DNA from: Sclerotinia nivalis
Taxonomy: Eukaryota; Ascomycota; Leotiomycetes; Helotiales; Sclerotiniaceae
Assembly: GCA_029531795.1 (NCBI GenBank)
Contig: JAPEIS010000003.1
Span: 1,302,001-1,366,000, forward strand
Reading direction: 5' to 3'
Length of the DNA stretch: 64,000 nucleotides
In this document: in pieces, positions 10,816 to 21,266 of the stretch
Layout of the letters: each line of letters opens with the position of its first letter
How positions within the stretch are numbered: position 1 is the first letter of the stretch
Position numbers and translations under genes: made by a program
The notes under the pieces: model-generated
What the model was told of the DNA's origin: nothing
What the model saw: the letters and a program-made list of their open reading frames with translations, nothing else
The model's database searches: none

Positions 10816-13284
10816 ATGCGCCCTGCGTTACAACGACTCATTTCTAGATATTCATCATTGAATCTCCTTCGATATCTAGTACGCGCAACGCATACCCCGC
10901 TGTCCCCCGAAATTCGATATGATAGTGTTGGTAGAAAATGCAATCGAAATTACGCAAGTCTGGGCATTGCGTTCGAAGCTGCGGATCAGCATGGCACACA
11001 GTTTGATAGTCCCGGTTCCGCCAAACCACCCATACGCCATGTCATATCAAAGAGAGCCTCGGATGGCCCCCGCACAGTTGTGCCTCACGTCGATACGGAA
11101 TCGATGGCTACCAAAGAATATAAAAGATGGAAAGATTACTTCACACCTCACGAACTCGAATATGAATCACGGGTCCCCAAAACGCCTCACGAGGACGGAG
11201 GACGATTAGTAGATAACCCAGTCTATGAGAAAGACATGGAATTGTGGGCGGTACTTTTAGTGCACAGGCGACGAATTTATGGTGTTGAGGGGGTGAGGAT
11301 TATCTGGGAAGCCATACGTACCAGGGACATTCAGTTGCCGGTCGAAGGTATAGCATCTTGGACAATGTGGGGAGCCTTTGTCGATTTAGGTCTACATGAT
11401 GAAGCTGTGCTTGAAAGTATTATTCAATATGCAGATGACCTACTTCAACAAACTGGTCAACGCTGGAATGGACTTTACATGAGACTCATGTATCATCTTC
11501 TAATGAATGATAGAGGTGCTGAAGCATTTCGATGGCATCGAAAACTAATGGTGCGTCATCCGCCGCATGTTAAAGCTTTTGAGAAGTTATGTTTCAAAGT
11601 GATCACACTCCAAGGAGATATTGAAGCTCTCCGAAAAATTTATGAAGCAAGTAAATTTCATGTCTCATACTCCAGCATTATGGTACCATTTTATCATCAG
11701 GGAGAATACGCATCTGCATACAAATGGCATTTCTCGCTCTTTCAGAAAAAAGACTTTCCAAAATCTGCAAGACCTACTGAAGATTTGATCCGACATTTGA
11801 CAAAATTTAAAAGCCCATTAGCTCTTAGGGTCGCACGCAGTCTGGTACATGTAGGATTATCCTTACCTCCTGCTCTGGAGCATGAGCTTAAAGACACTCG
11901 AAGTATATCCAGAGAGATGATGAACCTCATTCATGGTGAGGTCTTTCATATCAAGCCTAAGAAATATGATGATGAATTGGGAGCTCGATGGCTTGCTACA
12001 ACATGGGTGCCATTGGATGTATCCATACAGTCCATTCACGCACTTGGAGTCAGAGAAATCGGACCCTTGTCATTCCAGTCTATTGCTCTGCGGGATCCGG
12101 ATAGTAAAGCCATTATCAAGAGGCTTGACCAGCTCACAGAACTTGGTATATCTCCCGGTCAATCGAAGTTTGTCAAGGCAGTGGAAACTTTTGCGAGAGA
12201 GGAAAATCACGAATTGCTGAACGCCTTGTTGAATAGTGACCAGCATCCCGCAGCACTTGACGATTGGATACTTCAGGAGAAGCTCTTGGCTTCTTATGCA
12301 GCCAGGGAACAATTAACGGAATTCCAGCGAACCATGGCCATACGATTAGTTGGGAGTAGAACTCCTGATTTTGATGTTTACAACATACATCTCAGGGTTT
12401 GCGTCATCAGACACCAATGGGATGCTGTGCTGAAGACTTTATCCGAAATGCGTATGAATCGTGTACCAGCGAAGCCAGGTTCCATATCGTGTATTCTGCG
12501 GCAACTATTGCGGCCACGTCGACGCGGTCGGCGACCGGTGACGGATCGTAGGCACAACAACTTTGATGATGTAACTATGGCGACCAAAATTCTAACTGGT
12601 ATCATGACATCCGGTTCATTAGTTCCGGTACATCATTGGGCTGAAATCATTAGACGACTAGGAATGCTTGGACGCGAAAAAGATTTACACAATTTGTGTA
12701 TGTTTTTAGCTTCCTGGTATGGCTCAAGAAATCATGATCTTCTACCGGGTACCAATTATCTGCGAATCCGAGATCCCACACAGGTTTCAGATGACTTAAT
12801 ACCCCCATGGCATCAACAACATCCTCTTAGGCGTCTCTTTCCATCCAGTTTACAGAGGGCCATTGTGGAATGGGGCTTCCAACGAGCATTAATCAGTCCA
12901 CCGCCAAATGTTCCAGGTCTTGCAAGTGTGAATAAAAAAACAACATACAATATCACGAATGGCATTTTGCTTTTGCGAGAACTTCACCACATGGGTGTAG
13001 AGATTGAACCAAATGCAATTAGGAGAGCAGTTGTTGATCGCTTGGTAGTTCTATATGGACCAGGAAGATCCGCTGTAAAATCGAATCGACGTGCTCGAAT
13101 TCTGAATCCCTTGAGCTTGGAGGAGATGCTGGCTGAAATCAATGATTGTCTGCCAGGAATAAAGATGTTCCCTGATCCAGATGCGGCAAAGTACATTCGC
13201 CACCGAGCCAATGTGAGATTTTTGAGAATTAAACGTTGGCGCAGGAAGCGAGATGCTAGATGGCGTTTGACAGGGAGACTCTAA
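10816..13284 (+). CDS. Mitochondrial pentatricopeptide-repeat-like protein
   Basis: A single open frame of 822 residues. The N-terminus MRPALQRLISRYSSLNLLRY is Arg/Ser/Leu-rich without acids, as in a mitochondrial presequence. The body is almost all helical, with degenerate ~35-residue helical pairs, for example AEAFRWHRKLMVRHPPHVKA, WDAVLKTLSEMRMNRVPAKP and ATKILTGIMTSGSLVPVHHW. These match fungal PPR proteins, which bind organellar RNA. Two very basic patches (RPRRRGRRPVTDRR near residue 565 and the C-terminal RIKRWRRKRDARWRL) suit RNA or mitoribosome binding. I cannot assign a named orthologue. The ATG at 10816 is the first in frame. The gene is divergent from COX7, so a link to respiratory-complex expression is suggestive only. 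Confidence 0.75.
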   Translation: MRPALQRLISRYSSLNLLRYLVRATHTPLSPEIRYDSVGRKCNRNYASLGIAFEAADQHGTQFDSPGSAKPPIRHVISKRASDGPRTVVPHVDTESMATKEYKRWKDYFTPHELEYESRVPKTPHEDGGRLVDNPVYEKDMELWAVLLVHRRRIYGVEGVRIIWEAIRTRDIQLPVEGIASWTMWGAFVDLGLHDEAVLESIIQYADDLLQQTGQRWNGLYMRLMYHLLMNDRGAEAFRWHRKLMVRHPPHVKAFEKLCFKVITLQGDIEALRKIYEASKFHVSYSSIMVPFYHQGEYASAYKWHFSLFQKKDFPKSARPTEDLIRHLTKFKSPLALRVARSLVHVGLSLPPALEHELKDTRSISREMMNLIHGEVFHIKPKKYDDELGARWLATTWVPLDVSIQSIHALGVREIGPLSFQSIALRDPDSKAIIKRLDQLTELGISPGQSKFVKAVETFAREENHELLNALLNSDQHPAALDDWILQEKLLASYAAREQLTEFQRTMAIRLVGSRTPDFDVYNIHLRVCVIRHQWDAVLKTLSEMRMNRVPAKPGSISCILRQLLRPRRRGRRPVTDRRHNNFDDVTMATKILTGIMTSGSLVPVHHWAEIIRRLGMLGREKDLHNLCMFLASWYGSRNHDLLPGTNYLRIRDPTQVSDDLIPPWHQQHPLRRLFPSSLQRAIVEWGFQRALISPPPNVPGLASVNKKTTYNITNGILLLRELHHMGVEIEPNAIRRAVVDRLVVLYGPGRSAVKSNRRARILNPLSLEEMLAEINDCLPGIKMFPDPDAAKYIRHRANVRFLRIKRWRRKRDARWRLTGRL

Positions 13285-14155
13285 TTCTATGATTGGGGCA
13301 TATGTACGAATAGTTGTATCAAATTCTGAATTGATGTTGTCCCGTTTCTCATATTTTGCGATTTTGACATTCCATGAACTTTGCATCTCTCAATCAAGTA
13401 AAATTTTCACATGGATAGAGGCTCTTAAATGGATTTAATATTATAACCCAAGTGAATCTATCGAATTGATTAATCTCATACAATTCTTCCATCCCATTTA
13501 TACAAATCTACAGTACATTATTTCCCCTCCTTTACCTCACATTTCGGAAAGCCTATTTACATATACCCATACATCCGCTGTCGAAATTGACTAGTCAAAA
13601 TTCTTTAGATAGTAAGAATCTTATGTATCAAATCAAAGCACACTGAGCCAAGTCTTTTCCAATACCTTTTAGCTTTTCAAACATTTAAAACCTTTAGATA
13701 TGGATTGATTTTTCAAAGATTCAAAAGTTTCTAAATATTTACAGTCTTTCAAACATTCATTGGGTTTCAAATAATCAAAACTTTTCGGATATTTTAGCTA
13801 TTCGGCGTAAGGCATTTTTTTCAAGGGAAAAGTACCCTGATTCAAATTCCTTAAAACCAGATATCCTCATTATTCTGTCTACGCTTCATGGTTTATCAGC
13901 ATCCGGAGACACAGTTCATTTTGCTGAAGATTTACTAAACTACAAGTATTGAGCTATTCCATTCTTTTCACGAGTATAAATGTTGCATTCACGAATGATG
14001 AATGATGAATTCAGGGATGATAAATCTATATTTTCCCATCTGAGGGCGATTGCTATGAAAGTTTGCTCTTGTGCCTAATCCTTCATCACCAGTCATCCAT
14101 CTTTAATCTCGCCAAACCCCTAAATTTCAGATGACCTGTTCACTCACTGGAAACA
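13285..14155. other. Intergenic, AT-rich with imperfect short repeats
   Basis: No coding signal is supported. Between about 13,670 and 13,800 there are imperfect repeats built on tttcaaa / attcaaaa words. The rest is unremarkable AT-rich spacer. Confidence 0.5.
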
Positions 14156-14335
14156 TCAAACATTTCTCTGAGTCTTTTCTGGGAAATCACCACCACTCAT
14201 AATAAAATGAGCTTGAAAATTGGTCCAGGATTCTATCGCAACGTTTTTTGTTCCTCCTCCAATACCACTCAGGATGATGATATTGTCCCCTTGTCGGAAT
14301 GATAGATACCCGTAAAAACATGGAGTGGTTAAGAA
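14156..14335 (-). pseudogene. Possible fragment of the small SH3-like protein family
   Basis: The reading GYLSFRQGDNIIILSGIGGG followed by KNVAIESWTNF resembles the entry segment of the neighbouring family members (R-x-G-D-x-V-x-W). An acceptor ccacag lies just upstream, but its phase differs from the other members, and the downstream part of the domain cannot be followed before a stop. It may be a decayed copy or chance similarity. Confidence 0.28.
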
Positions 14336-14500
14336 AGCACTGTGGAAAAATAGATGCTCAAGAAGGTTTGTATCACGGTATTTGTGACTAAGTACAATTC
14401 GATATAGTGAAACGACGATGTCTATTATTTCTAAGCCAATCAACAGCCCATTACCTTTCATTGTCTCCTGATCTTATCGATTTTCCCACCAGCTATTCCA

Positions 14501-14992
14501 TCAACTCATCACCCTTTTATATCTACTCAGTTGTGCCTCCTCTACCTTCTTCATTTCTCCATTCTCCAGTTGTATAATATAACAAAACCGAGTACTAAAA
14601 TTCCCTTTCCCATTCTCAGGTCCGATAGTCTCTCTCATCCGTTCCGAATTCACCTTAACGGTAATTAGATCGGCATTTTCATCCGAAGAGCCAGCGCTCG
14701 GAGCGGCGCGGATTTCTGATGTATTGTGTCGGTTTGTATTTGCACTGCTAGGTTCCGGTGCATTTAGGGTATTGGATGCAAGTGATGTTGTTGATATCTC
14801 TCCTTGTCCAGTCCAGTAAACCTTAGCGCCTTTCTTGAATGTTACTTTGGCACGATCCTGAGGGTGGTTAGTTGAAAATCCACATGTGGATAAAAGAATA
14901 GGGGCTAAACGGACGGATGGGAGAACAGATGTGTTATCAGATTCGTTTGAACAGATATTGCCCATCAGGGGTTTTTGGTTAAAAATGGGCAT
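14501..14992 (-). CDS. Small SH3/Tudor-like protein, array member 1
   Basis: The frame 14501-14992 is open throughout (163 residues). A two-exon model is more consistent with its relatives: exon 1 14915-14992 (26 codons, MPIFNQKPLMGNIC...), intron 14858-14914 (gtccgt...ctcag, with caactaac before the acceptor), exon 2 14501-14857, giving 144 residues. The intron is a multiple of three without stops, so both forms are possible. Exon 2 has KKGAKVYWTGQGEIS, an LITVKV strand and CYIIQLENGEMKKVEEAQL, a pattern resembling a small beta-barrel (Tudor/Agenet/SH3-like). A Ser/Asn-rich insertion separates the first two strands. The exon 1 start MP--NQKPL is similar to that of the plus-strand member at 22,650. 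The function is unknown. Confidence 0.55.
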   Translation of the reverse strand: MPIFNQKPLMGNICSNESDNTSVLPSVRLAPILLSTCGFSTNHPQDRAKVTFKKGAKVYWTGQGEISTTSLASNTLNAPEPSSANTNRHNTSEIRAAPSAGSSDENADLITVKVNSERMRETIGPENGKGNFSTRFCYIIQLENGEMKKVEEAQLSRYKRVMS

Positions 14993-16570
14993 TGTGATGA
15001 GAGATGTTGGTTCTGATATGGGCGATGAATTTGGGATTGAAGGTGTTTTTCTGGGTATTAGGAGATCCGGAATTTGGTTGAGAAATGTCTCGAGATGGGT
15101 AAAGAGCCAAAGATAAAGTTATCCTGGTGTCCGTTGACCCTTCTTATATAGACTTGCTTTTCTTTTCATTCAATAGAAAAAGTGTTTGGCTTTACAGAAA
15201 TTGAGCAGTCAAGTGTATTTATAAACATGTCATCTCGAATATTTATTGTGAATCAAATTTCGTTTCATCAGCACACAGTATAAAATCGCGATTGATTCAC
15301 CACAGCTCAGAAGACTCATTATTTGGTGCTTGTGGGGAAATTAGCGACAATCTCTGGGTCATCTTAATGGGTCATCTTAATGTGTTAATCACAGCCTAGC
15401 TATACAAACAAGCTGGTTGATGTACGGAGAAGATCTGATGGATAGCAAGAACCTCGGAAGTAACCTAGTACTGTTCTCATCAAGGAATAGTATTTTTGAG
15501 GTCCTGATCTACATATCGGCGAATTTAAATCCATTAGTGCAAGACCTTTTAGCATTTAGTATTATCATTAACAGAGATATCGACCGAGAAGTCTTTTGAA
15601 GACACGGTGAATTCAACAACTTAAACACATGTCGGGAACTTGTCAAAATCAGCTCCGATACTAATTAAGATATTCACTACACAACACGCAAATATAGAAG
15701 TCATTTCCTACTCCAGAATCCCTCTTGCCTCCATATTACCAGGATAATCCGATATCCACCCCATGCTCATCGGTGTACAACTCTACGAGTATACCTTCTC
15801 CGTTCCCATTTCCCTCATTCTTTCTCGTCGTGTATTATCCGCCGCAAGAAGCCGGATACCATACAAATACTTGGCTCTTCGCTCTAACTCCCATGTCCGC
15901 TATTAGCTATGGCTTCAGGTACAGAGATAACTGTTCGATGCTCTGATATCACAATCACGAGAAGTGGATGTGAACCGAATGGTTGCTGTTGAGCTGAGTG
16001 TAATGTTGGGTGCTTGTGGATGTAAATGCTGCCGAAGTCTCTTTCAATATGCATTATTGACGTCGTCGAATGCGGTTTGAGGAAGGAGAAGTCTGAAATC
16101 GGTTACTTAAGCTAGTTTGATGTGCGGTGATTAGAGGGAATTGGTGGCAGGTTTGAAATACAGAGGAAGCGGAAAGAACAAACAGGTGGTAGAGCAGACT
16201 GCGGCCCGATATTGCGAAGCTTTTATTCGTGAACCTAATTGGAATATCTAAATTATTTGAAATATTGAAGTCGTTTCGAATATTGAATTATTTTGAGCAT
16301 TGAAAACTACATCTTGTCTGCTAAACTATCCTCCTTGCTCAATTATTTGCCATAGGAATCTACGGAAATTTACTGAATATATCGGATGAACTAGATTGAC
16401 AAAGAAGCAGTGTCATAATATAAGAAGTTTAATAGCTCAAATTACAAGAATGTGGAAATGTGATAAAGGTTTTACTCTTTCTAAAACCAATCAACATGTT
16501 CAATACATACTACTCGTGTATCGACGCCGGTTTAACTGCTATAGTCCTCCCTAACCGCACTTCTGACCAA
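14993..16570. other. 1.6-kb spacer within the small-protein array
   Basis: No gene could be supported on either strand. Open frames such as the one around 15,725-15,946 (+) lack similarity to the array family and any recognisable domain. The DNA is AT-rich but not as extreme as the transposon block to the right. Confidence 0.45.
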
Positions 16571-17041
16571 CTAACTATCATGTATAGGCGGCCGTCTCAA
16601 CTCCTTCCCATTCACCTTTTTTATCTCTGTTCCATCAACCTCAAGTCGTATATCATAAAGCACGCTAACCTCTTCAGGTGAGATAGTCCTACTGGGTGTC
16701 CCCCTTGTTTCCGATTCTGCTCCACGACGAGGTGCAGCAATAACAGTCTCGCGTTGGTGCTGTTTGACTACAGTGACGCAAATTCGGTCATCAGTTCTAT
16801 TGTTTGACGGAGATGAAGAGGGTGGTGGCGGAGTTGTTCCTCTCTGTCCGGTCCAATAGAGCATCGTGCCTTCTTCGAAAATGTCTGCGGGAAGTGGAAC
16901 CTGGGATGTGTTAGTTGGGGGCTGTTTAAATTAAGTTTGGGGATGCGGTTAAAGAGGAAATGAACTGACAACTGAAGAAAGACCTCCTATTCTGTAGAGG
17001 GATCGGCCCATCAAGGAAATTCGGGGTCGCCAGCACGGCAT
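16571..17041 (-). CDS. Small SH3/Tudor-like protein, array member 2
   Basis: Two exons on the minus strand: 16970-17041 (24 codons, MPCWRPRISLMGRSLYRIGG...) and 16571-16900 (109 residues plus stop), total 133 residues. The intron 16901-16969 runs gtcagt...cccag with a caactaac branch site, phase 0. Exon 1 shares the M-P-x6-7-L-M-G pattern with array member 1, which supports this start. Exon 2 reads DIFEEGTMLYWTGQRG, then a Pro/Ser linker, ICVTVVKQHQRETVIAA and SVLYDIRLEVDGTEIKKVNGKEL. The strands TMLYW, ICVTVV and LYDIRLEVDG plus the basic KKVNGKEL tail are the family hallmark. It resembles a Tudor/SH3-type barrel, but without a structural search this is an inference. No known function. Confidence 0.58.
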
Positions 17042-17996
17042 TTTGATAAATCGTTTGGTTTGGCCTGATAAAATCCAAAGTCTTTTTCTACGATATTTCG
17101 TGCGCTTGAAAGGTAGTTCAAAGGAATCTCTAGTGAATGAATTATGGCTCCACATTTAACTCTGCTCATTTTCTTTTGATATAGGTGAATTTCCTTGCTC
17201 ATAGAACATAAATTTGTCCAGAGCTTGGAGGCTGGCTTTTTCCTTACCATCAGATATGTGTGTAAAAACATCGTTATCATCGCTCATATACAGACCAAAC
17301 TTCTCGTCGTTCGGCCATATGATATGTCCATCCTAACTTCCCGAACTGTATAATCATCACAACGATTCTACGGGCGACTTTGTCCTAATTTCAGTCATAG
17401 GAAGTCATGTTGTGAGTTTGAAATTTCTTCTAAATGCAATTTCAATCTAAAAAGATTCAGTTCATGTGCCGTATATGGCTTTCAAAGTTCACTAAACAGA
17501 AAACGTGGTAGGTGTTGGTGTTTCTTAATGTTATTGAATGGTAAAGAAGAGTTGGGTATAACGTTTTGTCTAGAGCCAACACTCTCAAAACTCGAGTAAA
17601 TAATAGTATACTTCATTTGTAAGACCTTTTTTCTTCTGTAGAGGGACTTGAATAGAATATATTTTATTGTTGCATAACCATTTTATAGCATTATGGGCGC
17701 GAGAAAATGGAATCCTGTGAATAAGGTTGTAGAGATTTCGGAAGCGAGGGGATTCGAAATTTGTGGGGAATACTGGTCACGGTGCGGAGTTTCAGTTCTT
17801 AAGTATGGGGTTCTCAGGGTATGCATATTGAGGTATGAACGACTAACTCATTTGATGGAGAAGTTGATGGAGATGTCATATTGCAGTACAAGGAACACAA
17901 AAGCTCGAGTTTCCGAATTTAAACATAGGAAAATCACAGCGATTTTCATTACTTATAAAGCTATCAACCAATCCTAATGCATACTGCGCAACCCAA
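17042..17996. other. Spacer within the small-protein array
   Basis: About 950 bp with no supported gene. The plus-strand frame 17693-17977 begins MGARKWNPVNK but shows no domain, relative or splice support, so it is left unassigned. Confidence 0.4.
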
Positions 17997-18425
17997 CTAA
18001 CAACTATTTTTCAACCTTTTGAATACTGGCCGCCAGCTTAATTTCTTGCCATTGACTTTCTTTGTAACGCCATTAGAAAGCATGATCATACCAGTTCTCC
18101 ACCTGTCTGGCTTTCTCATAGGCGATCCTCCAGGATTGATCAGCACATGTAGGAACAAATGCAAGGATAACATGTTTTTCATACTTCTTCACTATAGTGG
18201 CACGAATCAAAAACTGGGAGCGGAGCATCCGCACGCTGCTGATTAGGTACCGATTGTGTCCGGTTTGGCTTGAGGATAGTGTTGTGGGATCGGTCCGCTA
18301 TACAATACTCCGTGCTTCAAAAGTTTTACCTGCGAATGGACCATCAGTGGTGACTGCGCTATAAGAGGTTTATCAATAAGAGGGTTATCTGAAGAGTCAC
18401 TGGAACCATTTGATGGATCTATCAT
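17997..18425 (-). pseudogene. Frameshifted copy of the small SH3-like family, array member 3
   Basis: The family domain is split over three reading frames. Frame one starts MIDPSNGSSDSSDNPL, reads KHGVLYSGPIPQ (compare EEGTMLYWTGQ of member 2) and stops at 18,243. Frame two holds IRATIVKKYEKHVILAF (compare ICVTVVKQHQRETVIAA) and reaches WYDHAF before a stop. Frame three continues MLSNGVTKKVNGKKLSWRP (compare DIRLEVDGTEIKKVNGKELRRP). The order of the pieces is collinear with member 2, so this is a once-functional gene with at least two frame changes. Sequencing error could explain one indel but less easily both plus the stop. Confidence 0.6.
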
Positions 18426-19473
18426 TGTGACAAAGGCTTTGCTTCCGGTCTGGAAAATGCAAAGCTGAATAGATTTTACACATTTTTCCTAATAGCAATG
18501 AACATAGAATGGTGGAGAATCTTGGATTGAAGTCTGTAGAGCGTATTATTATTCAGATGAACATTTAATTTCTCGCTTATGGACTAAAAGAGTGTGACCT
18601 TTTAGAAGTTGACTCGCCAGTAGATTTGCTTGTAGAAAAACAAGACCAACGCTTACTTTTCAGACAAACATTGCCAGATAACTATGATGTTTGAGAGCAA
18701 AGCCAGACAAAAACCCTGCCGGCGAAGAATAATTAGGAAACCATTTAACGAATTGAGCTTCCACATTCTGTGAGACATGGAAATATTCGAAGCGGAATAA
18801 TCCAGGAAAGCTCTTATGGACATCAAGAGCTGGATAGAGAACGGAGATATGCAGCGCTTTAATGAAAACATCTCATCTCATTAATCTGATTATTTTGAGA
18901 TGTTGCTCATGCTGTGAGTTTTTGTATGATATCTATACAAACAAACCAATTTTGTTGAGAACTCAGAATCTGACTAATTGTCTTAAAATAGATTAACATA
19001 TGAATCATTTTAAGAGTTATGACTGGGAACTTCTCAAACTTCGAAACCATGCCTTGGATGTGTCATTTCAAAACCTTATATAACTGATTTGCGCTCGCAA
19101 CTAAATTTATTTATATGATGTTTTCATGATGACAGGATGACAAGGACCTAGCGAGAATACTATGAAATACATCATTTTGGCATATATATTACTCCAGTGG
19201 CCCTTTTCACTGAATTCTGGAACAGGCAGACAGACACTTCTGATCAAGTTCAGCTACATCTGGCATAATTTGGTAGATATTTATTCGATCCTTCAGTGCT
19301 TCCATTTTCTAAGCCACTATCAATAACATAACTTATCTCCCCTTGATCACACTACTTTTGGATATCTACCAGTTCTTCCTGAGTCAAAAGCAAGTAGTTG
19401 CGCGGAAATCCATTAGTTACAAAGTGCAGTAGCTCCGACACGAGTAATTAGATAGAGTAGATCTGGAGTAGAC
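18426..19473. other. Spacer between the minus- and plus-strand halves of the array
   Basis: No gene is supported. This is the point of divergence: family members to the left are on the minus strand and those to the right on the plus strand. The minus-strand frame at 18,653-18,871 lacks the family motif. Confidence 0.4.
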
Positions 19474-19879
19474 ATGCCAACAATGCGCAATAAAAAGACT
19501 GGCCCGGCCGATCTGGCCAAACATAATGCAGACAATGCCGCAGTAATACATTCTTACAACGCTCCCTAATGTACCACACAACTAACACTCACTTTAGAGT
19601 CCAGTATATCACAATGGAGAACGTATCCCAGATGCGAAATTTCATGCCGGATCCAAAGTCTGGTATCGACCGTACTTTTATAAAGATAAAGTTCCTGAAG
19701 TGTGGATTCCAGCAACGGTGACGAAGGGGCCTATTCTTTGTAATGCAATGAGAAAGACAATTGATGGGGATCGGCACGTCTGGCACACTTATTACCTCGC
19801 ATACGAGGACACAACAATGATGCCGAGTGAGAAGGTCAAGACTGTTGAAATCGCCGAGTATTTGAGAGCACGGCCTTAA
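19474..19879 (+). CDS. Small SH3/Tudor-like protein, array member 4
   Basis: Two exons: 19474-19542 (exactly 23 codons, MPTMRNKKTGPADLAKHNAD...) and 19598-19879 (93 residues plus stop), total 116 residues. The 55-nt intron is gtaata...tttag with caactaac before the acceptor, phase 0. Exon 2 reads SPVYHNGERIPDAKFHAGSK, VWYRPYFYKDKVPEVWIPAT, then VTKG, HVWHTYYLAYEDTTMMPSEK and a C-terminal EIAEYLRARP. The string VWIPATV followed by YYLAYED is the expected strand pair of a Tudor/Agenet-like barrel, where an aromatic cage can bind methylated residues. The aromatic positions W-Y-R-P-Y-F-Y are notable. Cage function is not shown. It is closest to member 5 (shared Y-x-x-G-E-R-x-P-D-A). Confidence 0.62.
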
Positions 19880-20831
19880 TCATGTATTATTGTATTGTTT
19901 AGATAGGCATTGGAATATTAGAACACTGATTTTGCACGATAAAGTCATGAAAGAGTCTGTAATAACCACATTGTGATGTTGTTGAGATAACAAGTCTCTA
20001 AACACTTCTGCGCGGGGTCAGAGCATGGCAGACTTGATATGATTTTCAAGAATAACCTTAGGTGCTACACTTGGCCTCTCAATCTGCAAAACATCGAATT
20101 TATCTCGAAGATCCGGAGATAACAAGGATATGGGTTTCAGTAGATGAACAGACAAACGGATATGAAAGCCAGTAAAACATTGATAGATTTGAGCTTCCGT
20201 GAAGCTATTCTCATCATGCACTTGCGCGTGATGATTGTATAATAACCAGCTACGCCAACCAGGTCCTCATGAGACCTGATACATTCGCATTTGTACAAAC
20301 GTCAAACACCTTCATAAGCGAGGTCGTGATTGTGAGATGCTTCCCTGGAGTCATACCATCATCTCATGCCATGGAAGAGTCATCCGGTGCCAAGCAGAAA
20401 ACAATAGAGGGAGGTCCATCGATATATATTTCTCTCGGTTCCCCTTTTTCGTATTTCCAAGAGTATGAAGGAATCTGTTGCATTTAGCAAAATTCAGTAG
20501 ACGTTCTTCAACACTATCCAAATCCCAAATACTACTGTCGGTACGTCATGTGACCAACCTCACAAAGGGAGCCGTATCACTAGCGAACTCTAGCCCCCTC
20601 TCCTTCAATATAAATAGCCCCCTCTTTTCATAGTGTAGCAATCAAGAATGAATACAATACTATAATAGTACTATGCGAATAGTATCACCGGAGTGATACC
20701 AACAACTACCATCAATCATTTTCGCACCCCAGCTATCACTACTCGAGTTGTATTCAGATATTAGTTCAGGATTGCGGGTTCCGAGAAGAGTCACCGAGAA
20801 TAATAGAATCACCATCGACGGGAAAGTCGAC
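19880..20831. other. Spacer between array members 4 and 5
   Basis: No gene is supported. A short stretch at 20,605-20,640 has a TATA-like tataaat just upstream of the expected 5' end of member 5. Small open frames on both strands lack the family motif. Confidence 0.4.
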
Positions 20832-21266
20832 ATGTCGGCTGCTGAAGGGACAAAAACGCCCGCGGAAGAATTGCGTGCTTACAATGAGCGAAATGCAGAA
20901 GTACCAAACCCTCCGCACTTTCAACTAGTAATGCAACTAACATGAATTTAGAATCCACGCCTAGTTTACAAAGGGGAACGCTGTCCAGATGCGCATCTTT
21001 GCTGCTTGTCCCGTGTCATATGGACCAGGGGGGATGATGACAACATCGATGCACTTGTGATTGCGGGCCCTGATCTCGTCCCCGAGGATGAACGTGAACA
21101 AATCACCGTCACTGAGAGACTGGCTGGTCAGTATACCTGGCACGCATATTTTGTTAGATATGTGAATAGTGGAGAGACTCAGTCTCGTGTTTGCGAGCAC
21201 TATGTGGCTGAGGTGGACTTGATTGCGAGAGACTATCGCAATAGATATGTAGATCAAATAAGCTAA
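20832..21266 (+). CDS. Small SH3/Tudor-like protein, array member 5
   Basis: Two exons: 20832-20900 (23 codons, MSAAEGTKTPAEELRAYNER...) and 20952-21266 (104 residues plus stop), total 127 residues. The 51-nt intron is gtacca...atttag with caactaac, phase 0. Exon 1 aligns with member 4 (K-T-x-P-A-[DE]-[LE]-x2-[YH]-N). Exon 2 starts NPRLVYKGERCPDAHLCCLS, then RVIWTRGDDD, IDALVIAGPD, an acidic insertion PEDEREQ and TWHAYFVRYVNSGETQSRV. The W/Y-rich strand order matches the other members. An upstream in-frame leader exists, but the ATG at 20832 is chosen because it gives the 23-codon exon seen in members 4 and 6. Confidence 0.6.

Noticed and set aside
15725..15946. Plus-strand frame of 73 codons in the array spacer
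   Set aside because: Pro/Ser-rich without the family motif, splice support or relatives.
17693..17977. Plus-strand frame of 94 codons
   Set aside because: No recognisable domain and no similarity to the neighbouring array members; likely chance.
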